Assembly (NCBI GenBank): GCA_007116585.1
Contig: SKIE01000369.1
Span: 1-8,489 of the forward strand
Length of the DNA: 8,489 nt
Direction: 5' to 3'
Origin: Wenzhouxiangella sp.
GTDB taxonomy: Bacteria; Pseudomonadota; Gammaproteobacteria; Xanthomonadales; Wenzhouxiangellaceae
Both the position numbers and the translations under genes were made by a program. Positions 1-6,423 of the stretch are shown in pieces. The notes beneath the pieces are model-generated. The model saw only the letters and a list, made by a program, of their open reading frames with translations, was not told where the DNA came from and made no database searches. Positions within the stretch are counted from its first letter, which is position 1. Every line of letters begins with the position of its first letter.

Positions 1-1252
1 AGGTCGTGCCGTCCTGCAGCAAGTCCACCGCCGCCATGCCAAACGGTGCCGACGGGATGAAATCCGGCCCGCCAATCGCACGGCGTCCGCCCAGCTCGAT
101 ACCCAAGGGGGCGAGCTCGGCCTGTATGGCCTCGATCACCGGCCAGGCCTCATTACTGACCCGGGCCGACATCTCATAGATCGGCCCGGCACCGAAGTCC
201 GACTCGGCACCAACGTGGATCAGCTCAAACGATTCGGCGTTCTCCTCGGCCCAGACCCGACCGCCCCACAGGCCGATTTCTTCAGCGGCAAAGTAGATGA
301 TGTGGATGGAACGATCCGGTCGTCGATTCAGGTCAAGAATCAGCCGTCCGGCTTCGGTGATGATGGCGATACCCGCCCCGTCGTCGAGGGCGCCGGTGCC
401 GACGTCCCAGGAGTCCAGATGCGCGCCCAGCGCGACAACCTCATCGGGGTAGCGCGCGCCGGTAATTTCAGCGATGACGTTGTGCGAGGTGTAGGACTCG
501 ACAAACTCGGCGTCGACTTCGACCAGCGCGCGCACCGGCTCGCCCATACCGATCAGCCTTTCCAGGTGATCAGCGTCCGGGTTGGAGATGGCCACTGCAG
601 GAAGGGCACGGGTGTCGGCGTCAAAGCGCTGGGTGCCGGTATGAGCGAAGCGATTGCGTGAGGTGCCGATCGACCGGATGATCAGCGCCAGCCCGCCTTT
701 TTCCGCAGCCACGCGAGCGCCGATAGACCGGGCCTGCACGGCCGGGCCATAGCCCGAACCATCGCGTGCCGCCTCCATCCGGTTACGGATAAACACGATG
801 CGGCCTTCGACATCGGCCGGATGCGCCGCTTCCAGGGCAGCCAGGTCGTCAAACATCACCACCTCGCCTTCGAGCCCGCCCTCTGGAGTTGCCGGCGAAA
901 AGCCCAGCGCCAGGGTGGTCATGTCAAACTCGGTCGGCGATGTAATGACCGCTCGCTCCAGGTTGCGGTGCCAGGTCGGGAAGGTCACCGGCTGCAGCCA
1001 GACCCGGTCAAAGCCGGCCTCTTCCAGCAGCGCTTCGGCCCAGGCAACAGCGCGCGCGTCCGCTTCCGTTCCGGCCATGCGCGGCCCGATGCGCGTGGTC
1101 AGATCAGCGACCACATCAAAACCACCGTCGCGAGACAGCGCTGTCTCGCGCAGTTCGCGCGCCGTGACCAGGTCTTCCTCATTGAACAACTCGGCGCCGG
1201 CCGGGGAAACCAGCAGTGTCAGAAGCAGCAGGGTAGTCAGGATCTTGTTCAT
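1..1252 (-). CDS. Secreted M28 metallopeptidase, carboxypeptidase Q-like (C-terminus off the window edge)
   Basis: Predicted exported zinc exopeptidase of family M28 that would trim peptides outside the cytoplasm. The 417 visible residues start with a signal peptide (residues 1-20, cleavage after SPAGA). A PA-type insert lies at about 100-245, and the catalytic domain starts at about 255 with SHNVIAEITG. Visible metal-site residues are H278 in GAHLDSWDVG, the bridging D290 in GALDDGAG, the E324-E325 pair in AAEEIG (general base and ligand) and D352 in ESDFG. The GHLDSWDVG block is typical of the human carboxypeptidase Q (PGCP) group. The last zinc-binding histidine should lie in the roughly 40-50 missing residues. 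The start overlaps the stop of the upstream yhgN-like gene by one base (TGATG), with a GGAGG 12 bases before it, so translation is probably coupled. The natural substrate cannot be told from sequence. Confidence 0.93.
   Translation of the reverse strand, partial: MNKILTTLLLLTLLVSPAGAELFNEEDLVTARELRETALSRDGGFDVVADLTTRIGPRMAGTEADARAVAWAEALLEEAGFDRVWLQPVTFPTWHRNLERAVITSPTEFDMTTLALGFSPATPEGGLEGEVVMFDDLAALEAAHPADVEGRIVFIRNRMEAARDGSGYGPAVQARSIGARVAAEKGGLALIIRSIGTSRNRFAHTGTQRFDADTRALPAVAISNPDADHLERLIGMGEPVRALVEVDAEFVESYTSHNVIAEITGARYPDEVVALGAHLDSWDVGTGALDDGAGIAIITEAGRLILDLNRRPDRSIHIIYFAAEEIGLWGGRVWAEENAESFELIHVGAESDFGAGPIYEMSARVSNEAWPVIEAIQAELAPLGIELGGRRAIGGPDFIPSAPFGMAAVDLLQDGTT
1129..1150. repeat. 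Perfect 22-base palindrome inside the M28 peptidase gene
   Basis: Two 11-base arms, CGCGAGACAGC and its exact reverse complement, meet with no spacer. The site lies in the peptidase reading frame just after the signal peptide and encodes residues RETALSR at about 36-42. It could be a dyad operator, a hairpin in the mRNA (about 8-9 pairs with a short loop) or chance. The symmetry is seen directly; no function is known. Confidence 0.85.
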
Positions 1253-1854
1253 CAGGTTCCATTTCCTCCGAGAAACTGGTGTACGCCCTCCAGAAACATC
1301 TGCACGGAAATCGCCACCAGCAGCATGCCCATCAGGCGTTCAGTCGCAATCAGGCCACGCTGGCCCAACAATCGTTTGAGCTGTGGCGCGGCCAGCAGAA
1401 TGACCGCAGTCGCCGCCCAGGCCATCAACACGGCCAGTGTCCAGATACCGAGCCGGCCCGGCTCGGCAGTGGTCAGCAGGAGCAGGATGGCCATCGCGCT
1501 CGGGCCGGCGATCATCGGTACCGCCAGCGGGACCAGGAACGGCTCATCGTGGTCGTCATCATAGTCGTCGCGCATGGATCGCGGTACCGGGAAGATCATT
1601 TTCAGCGCGATCAGGAACAAAATGATGCCCCCGGCCACGCTGATGGATGACTGGCTCAAGCCCAGAAACGCGAGCACATAGCGGCCGGCCAACAAGAACA
1701 GCAGCAACAGGCCGAGTGCAAGCAACAGCTCGCGAATCAGAACCCGATAGCGCCGCTCGGCCGGCACCTTGTCGAGCACGGCCAGAAAGATCGGGATATT
1801 CCCGAGCGGGTCCATGACGACAAACAGCAGGATCGTTGCGCCGATCAAGTCCAT
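1252..1854 (-). CDS. yhgN: MarC/UPF0056 family inner membrane protein, YhgN-like
   Basis: Six-helix inner membrane protein of the MarC (UPF0056) family, 200 residues, close to the usual length (E. coli YhgN is 197). Family signs are MDPLGNIPIF at residues 14-23, GGIILFLIALKMIFP at 75-89, the PLAVPMIAGPSA block at 109-120 (a second copy of the half-repeat pattern) and ERLMGMLLV at 172-180. The biochemical role of this family is not established; the old link of MarC to multiple antibiotic resistance was not upheld. The loop between the two halves (96-104) is unusually acidic, with six Asp and one Glu among nine residues. The start has GAGGT six bases upstream. The gene follows rppH by 43 bases and overlaps the peptidase start by one base, so the three are probably co-transcribed. 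Confidence 0.93.
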   Translation of the reverse strand: MDLIGATILLFVVMDPLGNIPIFLAVLDKVPAERRYRVLIRELLLALGLLLLFLLAGRYVLAFLGLSQSSISVAGGIILFLIALKMIFPVPRSMRDDYDDDHDEPFLVPLAVPMIAGPSAMAILLLLTTAEPGRLGIWTLAVLMAWAATAVILLAAPQLKRLLGQRGLIATERLMGMLLVAISVQMFLEGVHQFLGGNGT

Positions 1855-1897
1855 GGGCCTACCTCGTCACAATGGGGGCGCGTCTGGTGGTCCGGCT

Positions 1898-2395
1898 TCA
1901 TTCCCTGCACTCCGGTTTGCCCTCGGAAGGCAGCAGCGGCTCGAGATGCTTGAGCGCACGAACGTAAACGCGGCGCTTGAAGGGGATCACGTGCCGTGCC
2001 GGATACCAGAAGTCAACCCAGCGAAAATGATCAAACTCCGGTTTATCGACCCCGTCGAGCCTGAACGCCTTGTCGTCCGCCAGAAACTGGAGCAGAAACC
2101 AGACCTGTTTCTGCCCGACGCAGACCGGTTTCTGGTGACGTCTGCGGTACCGCCTGGGCAAGCGATAGCGTAACCAGCCCGGCGTGGAGCCCAGCACACG
2201 GACATGCTGAGGCGCCAGACCGGTTTCTTCGGTCAACTCCCGATACATCGCCTCAATCGGCGTCTCATCAGTATTCATGCCGCCCTGGGGGAACTGCCAG
2301 CCGTCCTGCCCGGCGCGACGCGCCCAGAACACCCGACCATCTTCCCTGGCCAGCACAATACCTACGTTGGGCCGAAAACCGTCCGGGTCGATCAT
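1898..2395 (-). CDS. rppH: RNA pyrophosphohydrolase RppH (Nudix hydrolase)
   Basis: Cytoplasmic Nudix enzyme that removes pyrophosphate from the 5' triphosphate end of mRNA, opening it to RNase E decay. The 165 residues hold the full Nudix box: G38, E44, then RELTEETGL at 52-60, with E53, E56 and E57 as metal ligands. RppH hallmarks around it are [10 protein letters not shown] near the N-terminus, WQFPQGGM at 33-40, the WLRYRLP stretch at 74-80, [15 protein letters not shown] at 89-103 and [14 protein letters not shown] at 119-132. I chose the ATG at 2395 because [10 protein letters not shown] matches the family N-terminus; the frame is open to a TTG at 2437, but the 14 extra residues are not family-like. 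GGAAGAG directly precedes this ATG, with short spacing. The gene heads the rppH-yhgN-peptidase group. Confidence 0.95.
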   Translation of the reverse strand: MIDPDGFRPNVGIVLAREDGRVFWARRAGQDGWQFPQGGMNTDETPIEAMYRELTEETGLAPQHVRVLGSTPGWLRYRLPRRYRRRHQKPVCVGQKQVWFLLQFLADDKAFRLDGVDKPEFDHFRWVDFWYPARHVIPFKRRVYVRALKHLEPLLPSEGKPECRE

Positions 2396-2400
2396 CTCTT

Positions 2401-2418
2401 CCGCTTGTCGCGAAGCGG
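2401..2418 (-). promoter_or_regulatory. Hairpin abutting the rppH ribosome binding site
   Basis: In the rppH transcript CCGCTT pairs with AAGCGG around a six-base loop. The 3' arm supplies the GG of the GGAAGAG that serves as ribosome binding site, and the hairpin ends five bases before the ATG. If it forms, it would partly hide the site and lower rppH translation. The inverted repeat is seen directly; the regulatory role is inference. Confidence 0.4.
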
Positions 2419-2438
2419 CTGTGATACCGTTCCGCAAA

Positions 2439-2466
2439 ATAATTCACTGCCCCGAATGGTAATCAA
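2439..2466 (-). promoter_or_regulatory. Candidate rppH promoter
   Basis: On the minus strand TTGATT (complement of 2461-2466) and AATTAT (complement of 2439-2444) are 16 bases apart, each matching 4 of 6 bases of the sigma-70 boxes. It is the best-spaced pair in the AT-rich island of the 92-base divergent region. I found no convincing counterpart for the plus-strand transporter genes. Confidence 0.3.
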
Positions 2467-2470
2467 TTCC
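2452..2470. promoter_or_regulatory. Weak candidate Fur-like operator between rppH and the permease gene
   Basis: The core TGGTAATCA matches the centre of the 19-base Fur consensus (GATAATGATAATCATTATC) at 8 of 9 positions, and the whole site at about 12 of 19. It sits 18-36 bases before the permease ATG and overlaps the candidate rppH -35 box. Fur control of a FecCD-type importer would make biological sense, but the outer arms match poorly. Confidence 0.25.
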
Positions 2471-2487
2471 TGCCGCGATTGTCAGCC

Positions 2488-3441
2488 ATGAGCCGCCGCC
2501 TGCTCTGGACGGGCCTGCTGGCCCTGGTTCCACTCAGCCTCCTGCTGGCCACCGCCTGGGGCAGCGCCGGCTGGACCTGGCCGTGGGCCGATGACGCGCT
2601 CATGCAGCGCATCGTGCTGGAACTGCGCCTGCCGCGGGCGATGGCGGCGCTGATCACCGGCGCGCTGCTGGCCGTGGCCGGGTGTCTGATGCAGGTGTTG
2701 CTGCGCAACCCTTTGGCCGATCCCTACGTACTCGGTATTTCCGGCGGCGCGGCGGTGTTTGCCCTGCTCGGCCTGAGCCTCGGCCTGACTTTCCTGCCGG
2801 TACCACTACTGGCCTTCTGCGGGGCCTTGCTGACCATGATCACGGTGTTTGTTCTCGGCCGCGGCAGCGGCCCGTGGAGCACCACCCGGATCCTTCTGAC
2901 CGGCGTGGTGCTGGCGGCCGGCTGGGGTGCGCTGATTTCGCTGATTCTGGCGCTCGGACCGGATGCCAGCCTGCGCAGCATGCTGTTCTGGCTGATGGGT
3001 GATTTGACCTACGCGGGCCTGTCTGGCTGGTGGCTGCTGCCGCTGGCGCTGGGCCTGGGCGCGCTGTGGCTGCGCGCGCGGACGCTGAACGTGCTCGCCG
3101 GCGGACAAATGCAGGCCGCGCTGCTGGGAGAATCCAGCCGCGAGCGCTTCTGGGAGATCTATCTGATCGCCTCGCTGCTGACCGCGCTGGCGGTCTCCAT
3201 CGCCGGCGCGATCGGCTTCGTCGGCCTGATCGTGCCGCATTTGATGCGCCTGGTCGTTGGCGCTGATCATCGCCGCCTGCTGCCGGCAGCCGCCCTGTTC
3301 GGCGGTGCTTTTCTGGTCGTGGCCGATACCGTGGCCCGCAGCGCGTTCGGTCCGCGTCAGCTGCCGGTCGGGGTGCTGACCGCGCTGATCGGCGTGCCGC
3401 TGTTCCTGTTGCTGCTGCATCGGGCCGCGCGCATCCGCTGA
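2488..3441 (+). CDS. FecCD/BtuC-family ABC transporter permease
   Basis: Inner membrane channel subunit of a type II ABC importer, the family that takes up iron-siderophores, haem and vitamin B12. The 317 residues are the usual length and very hydrophobic, consistent with about ten helices per subunit. Family motifs are LRLPRAMAALITGALLAVAG at 46-65, RNPLADPYVLGISGGAAV at 73-90, GAIGFVGLIVPHLMRL at 240-255, which includes the region contacting the ATPase, and PVGVLTALIGVPLFLLLL at 293-310. I prefer the ATG at 2488 over an in-frame TTG at 2479, although neither has a clear ribosome binding site. The ATPase gene begins 2 bases after the stop. Substrate cannot be assigned: cobalamin, haem and ferric chelates are all possible. 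No binding protein or receptor gene is in the window, and the leader (92 bases) is too short for a cobalamin riboswitch. Confidence 0.93.
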   Translation: MSRRLLWTGLLALVPLSLLLATAWGSAGWTWPWADDALMQRIVLELRLPRAMAALITGALLAVAGCLMQVLLRNPLADPYVLGISGGAAVFALLGLSLGLTFLPVPLLAFCGALLTMITVFVLGRGSGPWSTTRILLTGVVLAAGWGALISLILALGPDASLRSMLFWLMGDLTYAGLSGWWLLPLALGLGALWLRARTLNVLAGGQMQAALLGESSRERFWEIYLIASLLTALAVSIAGAIGFVGLIVPHLMRLVVGADHRRLLPAAALFGGAFLVVADTVARSAFGPRQLPVGVLTALIGVPLFLLLLHRAARIR

Positions 3442-3443
3442 CC

Positions 3444-4244
3444 ATGGCCAACTCAACCCCAAACGGCTTACTCGAACTTCACCAGGTATCGGTCCGTATC
3501 GGCACGGTACAAGTGGCCCAACAGCTGTCTTTCACCGCACAGGCCGGTCAGTTCTGGGGCGTACTCGGCGCCAACGGTGTGGGCAAAACCACCCTGCTTA
3601 AAACCCTCGCCGGACTTCACCAGCCGAACTCCGGCGATATCAGGCTCGACGGCCAGTCCCTGGCCGATCTCGGCAGACGGCAGATTGCGCCAAAGCTCGG
3701 CATGCTGACCCAGCACACGCACTATGCGTTCGACGCCAGTTGTGAACAGACCGCGCTGGTCGGCCGGCATCCGCATCTGAAGGCCTGGTCGCGCGAGACT
3801 CAAGCCGATCGCGCGCTGGCCCGCCAGGCCCTGGAAGCGCTCGGGTTAACCGCGCTGGCCGAACGCAGCTGCATGTCGTTGTCGGGCGGCGAATCGCGCC
3901 GCCTGGCGCTGGCCACGCTGCTGGTTCAGAACCCGGCCGTGCTGCTGCTTGATGAGCCGACCAACCATCTTGACCCGGCCAACCAGGTGCTGATCCTCAA
4001 CGTGCTGGCCCGCCAGGTCCGCGAGCAGGGCAAAACCGCGCTCATGGCGCTGCATGAAGTCAATCTTGCGACGTGCTACTGCACCCACGTGGTTCTGCTG
4101 TTTGGCAGCGGTGAATGGCTGGCAGGGCCGACCGAAGCGCTGCTCACCACCGAGCACCTGAGTCGCCTGTACCAATGCCCGATCCGGCTGGTCGACGACG
4201 GCCGGCAAAAAGTGTTTGCAGTCGCCGGCGAACCGCTGGCATAA
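3444..4244 (+). CDS. FecE/BtuD-family ABC transporter ATP-binding protein
   Basis: Cytoplasmic ATPase that would power the adjacent FecCD-type permease. The 266 residues carry every catalytic element: Walker A GANGVGKTT at 42-50, Q-loop Q90, signature LSGGE at 146-150, Walker B AVLLLDEP at 165-172 with E171 as catalytic base, D-loop NHLD at 174-177 and switch histidine H204. The C-terminal stretch from about 225 (GPTEALLTTEHLSRLYQCPI) is typical of the iron/B12 importer ATPases. The ATG at 3444 lies 2 bases after the permease stop with no strong ribosome binding site of its own, which suggests translational coupling. All motifs are intact, so it should be active. Substrate is unassigned for the same reasons as the permease. 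Confidence 0.95.
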   Translation: MANSTPNGLLELHQVSVRIGTVQVAQQLSFTAQAGQFWGVLGANGVGKTTLLKTLAGLHQPNSGDIRLDGQSLADLGRRQIAPKLGMLTQHTHYAFDASCEQTALVGRHPHLKAWSRETQADRALARQALEALGLTALAERSCMSLSGGESRRLALATLLVQNPAVLLLDEPTNHLDPANQVLILNVLARQVREQGKTALMALHEVNLATCYCTHVVLLFGSGEWLAGPTEALLTTEHLSRLYQCPIRLVDDGRQKVFAVAGEPLA

Positions 4245-4281
4245 CAGCGGCCACAGCAGTGGCACTGTCACCGCCACGCAT

Positions 4282-4308
4282 AAGCAATGTTATATTGTTT
4301 CTTTTTTT
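4282..4308 (+). terminator. Possible weak terminator or attenuator, alternative reading of the Zur-box segment
   Basis: AAGCAAT can pair with ATTGTTT (seven pairs, one of them G-U) around the loop GTTAT, followed by C and seven T. The shape is that of an intrinsic terminator for the transporter transcript, but the stem has only one G-C pair and should be unstable. It covers the same bases as the candidate Zur box. Confidence 0.22.
4284..4306 (+). promoter_or_regulatory. Candidate Zur box before the COG0523 GTPase gene
   Basis: GCAATGTTATA followed by T matches the left half and centre of the gammaproteobacterial Zur consensus (left half GAAATGTTATA) at 11 of 12 positions. The right half matches only 6 of 11, giving about 17 of 23 overall. 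It ends 13 bases before the GTPase ATG and includes TATATT, which could act as a -10 box, so bound Zur would block transcription. COG0523 genes of this type are known Zur targets, which supports the reading. Confidence 0.5.
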
Positions 4309-4319
4309 GAGCGTGCCTC

Positions 4320-5534
4320 ATGAAGACTCCGATTTCTGCTCTGCCCGTCACCGTGCTGTCCGGCTTTCTCGGCGCCGGCAAAACCACGCTGCTGAACCGA
4401 ATGCTCAACAATCGCGGCGGCCTGAAGGTCGCGGTCATCGTCAACGACATGTCGGACGTCAACATCGACGCAGATCTGATCCGGGCCGGTGATGCCGACC
4501 TCCAGCGCACCGATGCGCGCCTGGTAGAAATGACCAACGGTTGCATCTGCTGCACCTTGCGCGACGATCTACTGGTCGAGGTGCGCCGGCTGGCTGAAGC
4601 CGGCGCCTATGACTATCTGGTGATTGAATCCACCGGTATTTCCGAACCCATGCCGGTGGCCGCCACTTTCGAGTTCCGGGATGAAGACGGGCGTTCTTTG
4701 AGTGACGTCGCCAGACTGGACAACATGGTGACCGTGGTCGATGCAGCGCGGCTGATTCAGGACTACTCATCACAAGAGCTGCTGGCCGACCGCGGAGAGT
4801 CGCTGGGCGAGGACGACGAGCGTACGCTGGTTGACCTGCTGGTCGACCAGATTGAGTTCGCTGACACACTGATCATCAACAAATGCGATTTGGTCAGCCC
4901 GGAGCAGTTGGCAACCGTGCGCCAGGTCGTTCGCGCACTCAACGCCAGCGCCAGACTGATCGAAACCACGCAGGCCGACGTGCGGCCAGAAGATATCCTG
5001 GCGACCGGCCGCTTCGATTTCGAGCGCGCGCAGAGCCATCCGCTCTGGTACCAGGAACTCTATGAGTTCAAAGACCATGTGCCTGAGACTGAGGAATATG
5101 GCATTCGCCATTTCACCTTCCGCGATCGGCGGCCGTTCGATCCGGTCAAGTTTCATGCCTTCCTGCACCGAGAATGGCCGGGCATCCTGCGCGCCAAGGG
5201 CCATTTCTGGCTGGCAACGCGGCCTGAGTGGGTCGGCGAGCTGAGTCAGGCCGGGCCCCAGGTTCGCCATCAGGCTATGGGCCTGTGGTGGAGCGCCATT
5301 GCCCGTGAGCACTGGCCGGATGACCCCGGCTGGCGGGACATCATCGAGCGCCGCTGGGATTCAGAATTTGGTGACCGACGCCAGGAGATCGTCTTTATCG
5401 GCAACGACTATGACGAACACGAGCTGCGCCGTCAGCTGGAATCCTGCCTGGTCCCGGTTACTCGCTTCGAACCCCAGCACTGGGCCGGCTGGCCCGACCC
5501 CTTCCCTGCCTGGGAGATGCAGCATGACGACTGA
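4320..5534 (+). CDS. COG0523 G3E-family GTPase, ZigA/YciC-type zinc metallochaperone
   Basis: Cytoplasmic P-loop GTPase of the CobW/COG0523 group, thought to hand zinc to client enzymes when zinc is scarce. In 404 residues: Walker A SGFLGAGKTT at 14-23; the switch-region metal motif CICC at 75-78 within TNGCICCTLRDDLL; LVIESTGISEP at 100-110; the guanine-specificity motif NKCD at 187-190; and the CobW C-terminal domain from about 260 (GIRHFTFRDRRPFDP) to 380. The length near 400, VIVNDMSDVNID at 39-50 and the DERTLVDLLVDQIEFAD block at 166-182 place it with the zinc-regulated YciC/ZigA branch rather than with the cobalamin-pathway CobW. There is no histidine-rich loop. A candidate Zur box precedes it, and the last 11 bases overlap the next gene. 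Client protein unknown. Confidence 0.92.
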   Translation: MKTPISALPVTVLSGFLGAGKTTLLNRMLNNRGGLKVAVIVNDMSDVNIDADLIRAGDADLQRTDARLVEMTNGCICCTLRDDLLVEVRRLAEAGAYDYLVIESTGISEPMPVAATFEFRDEDGRSLSDVARLDNMVTVVDAARLIQDYSSQELLADRGESLGEDDERTLVDLLVDQIEFADTLIINKCDLVSPEQLATVRQVVRALNASARLIETTQADVRPEDILATGRFDFERAQSHPLWYQELYEFKDHVPETEEYGIRHFTFRDRRPFDPVKFHAFLHREWPGILRAKGHFWLATRPEWVGELSQAGPQVRHQAMGLWWSAIAREHWPDDPGWRDIIERRWDSEFGDRRQEIVFIGNDYDEHELRRQLESCLVPVTRFEPQHWAGWPDPFPAWEMQHDD

Positions 5535-5751
5535 GACCGGCGATCCCATTCCACGCAACTATGACGAATGGCGCCACTGCATTGAGCACTGGTGTGGCAT
5601 CACGCTGACGCCCGACTACATCGCAATGCGACTTGAGGCGTTGAAGGACAACAACAATGAACATACCCGCCGACTGCTTGAGTGCTACGGCGAAGCTCAC
5701 AGACAGTCTCTGATCGGGTGGTTTGAGCGCGCAAGAACCGCCATAAACTGA
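5524..5751 (+). CDS. Small conserved-looking protein coupled to the COG0523 GTPase
   Basis: I cannot name a family for this 75-residue soluble protein. It begins inside the last 11 bases of the GTPase gene and has a good ribosome binding site (GGGAG, seven bases before the ATG), so it looks real and co-translated. The predicted content is mostly helix. H18, C19, H22 and C24 cluster in WRHCIEHWCG, and C54 and H59 follow in LLECYGEAH, so metal binding is possible but unproven. From memory, the zinc-regulated COG0523 gene of Pseudomonas is also followed by a small hypothetical gene, which suggests a conserved partner. The frame stays open upstream to 5299, but that part is a shadow of the GTPase gene. 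A role in zinc-limited growth is inferred from context only. Confidence 0.75.
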   Translation: MTTETGDPIPRNYDEWRHCIEHWCGITLTPDYIAMRLEALKDNNNEHTRRLLECYGEAHRQSLIGWFERARTAIN

Positions 5752-5763
5752 AATGAGACCTAT

Positions 5764-5793
5764 TTGCATATACGAATGATTCTGTGTTAGCTT
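5764..5793 (+). promoter_or_regulatory. Weak candidate promoter for the orphan gene pair
   Basis: The 76-base gap 5752-5827 is AT-rich compared with its surroundings. TTGCAT at 5764-5769 and TAGCTT at 5788-5793, the latter preceded by TGT as in extended -10 sites, are 18 bases apart. Each box matches only about half of the consensus. Its place just ahead of a new transcription unit is the main support. Confidence 0.25.
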
Positions 5794-5827
5794 AAGCATC
5801 ATCGTCAAGCAGTCACCACGGGGTCAT

Positions 5828-6421
5828 ATGATGATGTTCGGCCTTTCAAGCTCCACACCACACGATACGACGCTGATCTGTCCCAGCGCGAATCCCCGGC
5901 TCCGCCGGGTGTTGAACGAGCACACCCGGGCAGCATCCGCTGCCAGAGTGGAACGCCTGAGCTGGCTGTTCTGGCTACTTCAGGTCCGCCAGCCCACCCA
6001 GCTGTTACTCGACGGTCAACTGGACCCGATGGATACCCTCGTGGCCGCCGCAGCGCTCAGCCAAGGCGGTAGCGGCCGCATTCGCCACGTTGCCAAGACC
6101 CCGAGCCAAGAAACCTCTGTGCTATTGCAAGCTGCCAGCCTTGAATGGGTTTGTAGTCATTGCGCCGTTGAACGAAAGGCAGTCGCCGCTGCGGACGCCC
6201 TTCTGATCGGCAGCACGGATCAGTCTGCGATTCAGTCGATTGGCCAATGGATTCCACAACTGCGCGCCGGCGCGCTGATCATCGCCACCGAGCCGGCTCT
6301 AAATCGCACCCGCACTCAAGCGATCTGCCGGCAACTGACCGAGTGTCACCCAGGCCTTGAGAACCTCATTCTTGCGCCCAGAACCATGCCGCTGCTGACC
6401 ATGATCTGGCGGGGCCACTGA
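5828..6421 (+). CDS. Orphan protein with a degenerate class I methyltransferase-like layout
   Basis: No family recognised with confidence. In 197 residues the order of predicted strands and helices resembles a small class I SAM methyltransferase. TQLLLDGQLDPMDTLVAAAAL at about 57-77 sits where motif I would be, GRIRHVAKTP at 83-92 where strand 2 would be, ADALLIGSTD at 122-131 plus IPQLRAGALIIATE at 142-155 where motifs IV-V would be, and PLLTMIWRG as the last strand. The glycine-rich SAM loop and the acidic residue after strand 2 are missing, so it may not bind SAM. ATG codons at 5828, 5831 and 5834 are all possible starts behind GGGG at 5820-5823. It is coupled to the next gene 2 bases later. 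A different fold or a lineage-restricted protein is quite possible. Confidence 0.7.
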   Translation: MMMFGLSSSTPHDTTLICPSANPRLRRVLNEHTRAASAARVERLSWLFWLLQVRQPTQLLLDGQLDPMDTLVAAAALSQGGSGRIRHVAKTPSQETSVLLQAASLEWVCSHCAVERKAVAAADALLIGSTDQSAIQSIGQWIPQLRAGALIIATEPALNRTRTQAICRQLTECHPGLENLILAPRTMPLLTMIWRGH

Positions 6422-6423
6422 GC

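Noticed and set aside
215..661. Open plus-strand frame of 148 codons
   Set aside because: Antisense to the peptidase catalytic domain; the minus-strand product carries the metal-site residues.
798..1564. Overlapping open plus-strand frames of about 190-250 codons
   Set aside because: They are antisense to the M28 peptidase and MarC-family genes and their products are low-complexity with no domain signs.
2396..2437. N-terminal extension of RppH from a TTG start
   Set aside because: The family N-terminus is the [10 protein letters not shown] stretch at the downstream ATG, and the extra 14 residues do not resemble RppH proteins.
2396..2487. Cobalamin riboswitch before the BtuC-like permease
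   Set aside because: Only 92 bases are available and no B12-box-like motif is visible; the known riboswitch needs about 200 bases.
2806..3462. Open minus-strand frames of about 200 codons
   Set aside because: Products are rich in Gln, Arg and Ala, with no domain, and mirror the permease codons on the other strand.
4250..4263. GCCAC-AGCA-GTGGC hairpin after the ATPase gene
   Set aside because: The stem is only five pairs and no T-run follows, so it does not qualify as an intrinsic terminator.
5299..5523. Upstream extension of the small gene after the GTPase
   Set aside because: It overlaps the conserved C-terminal domain of the GTPase in another frame; the ATG at 5524 with its GGGAG is the better start.
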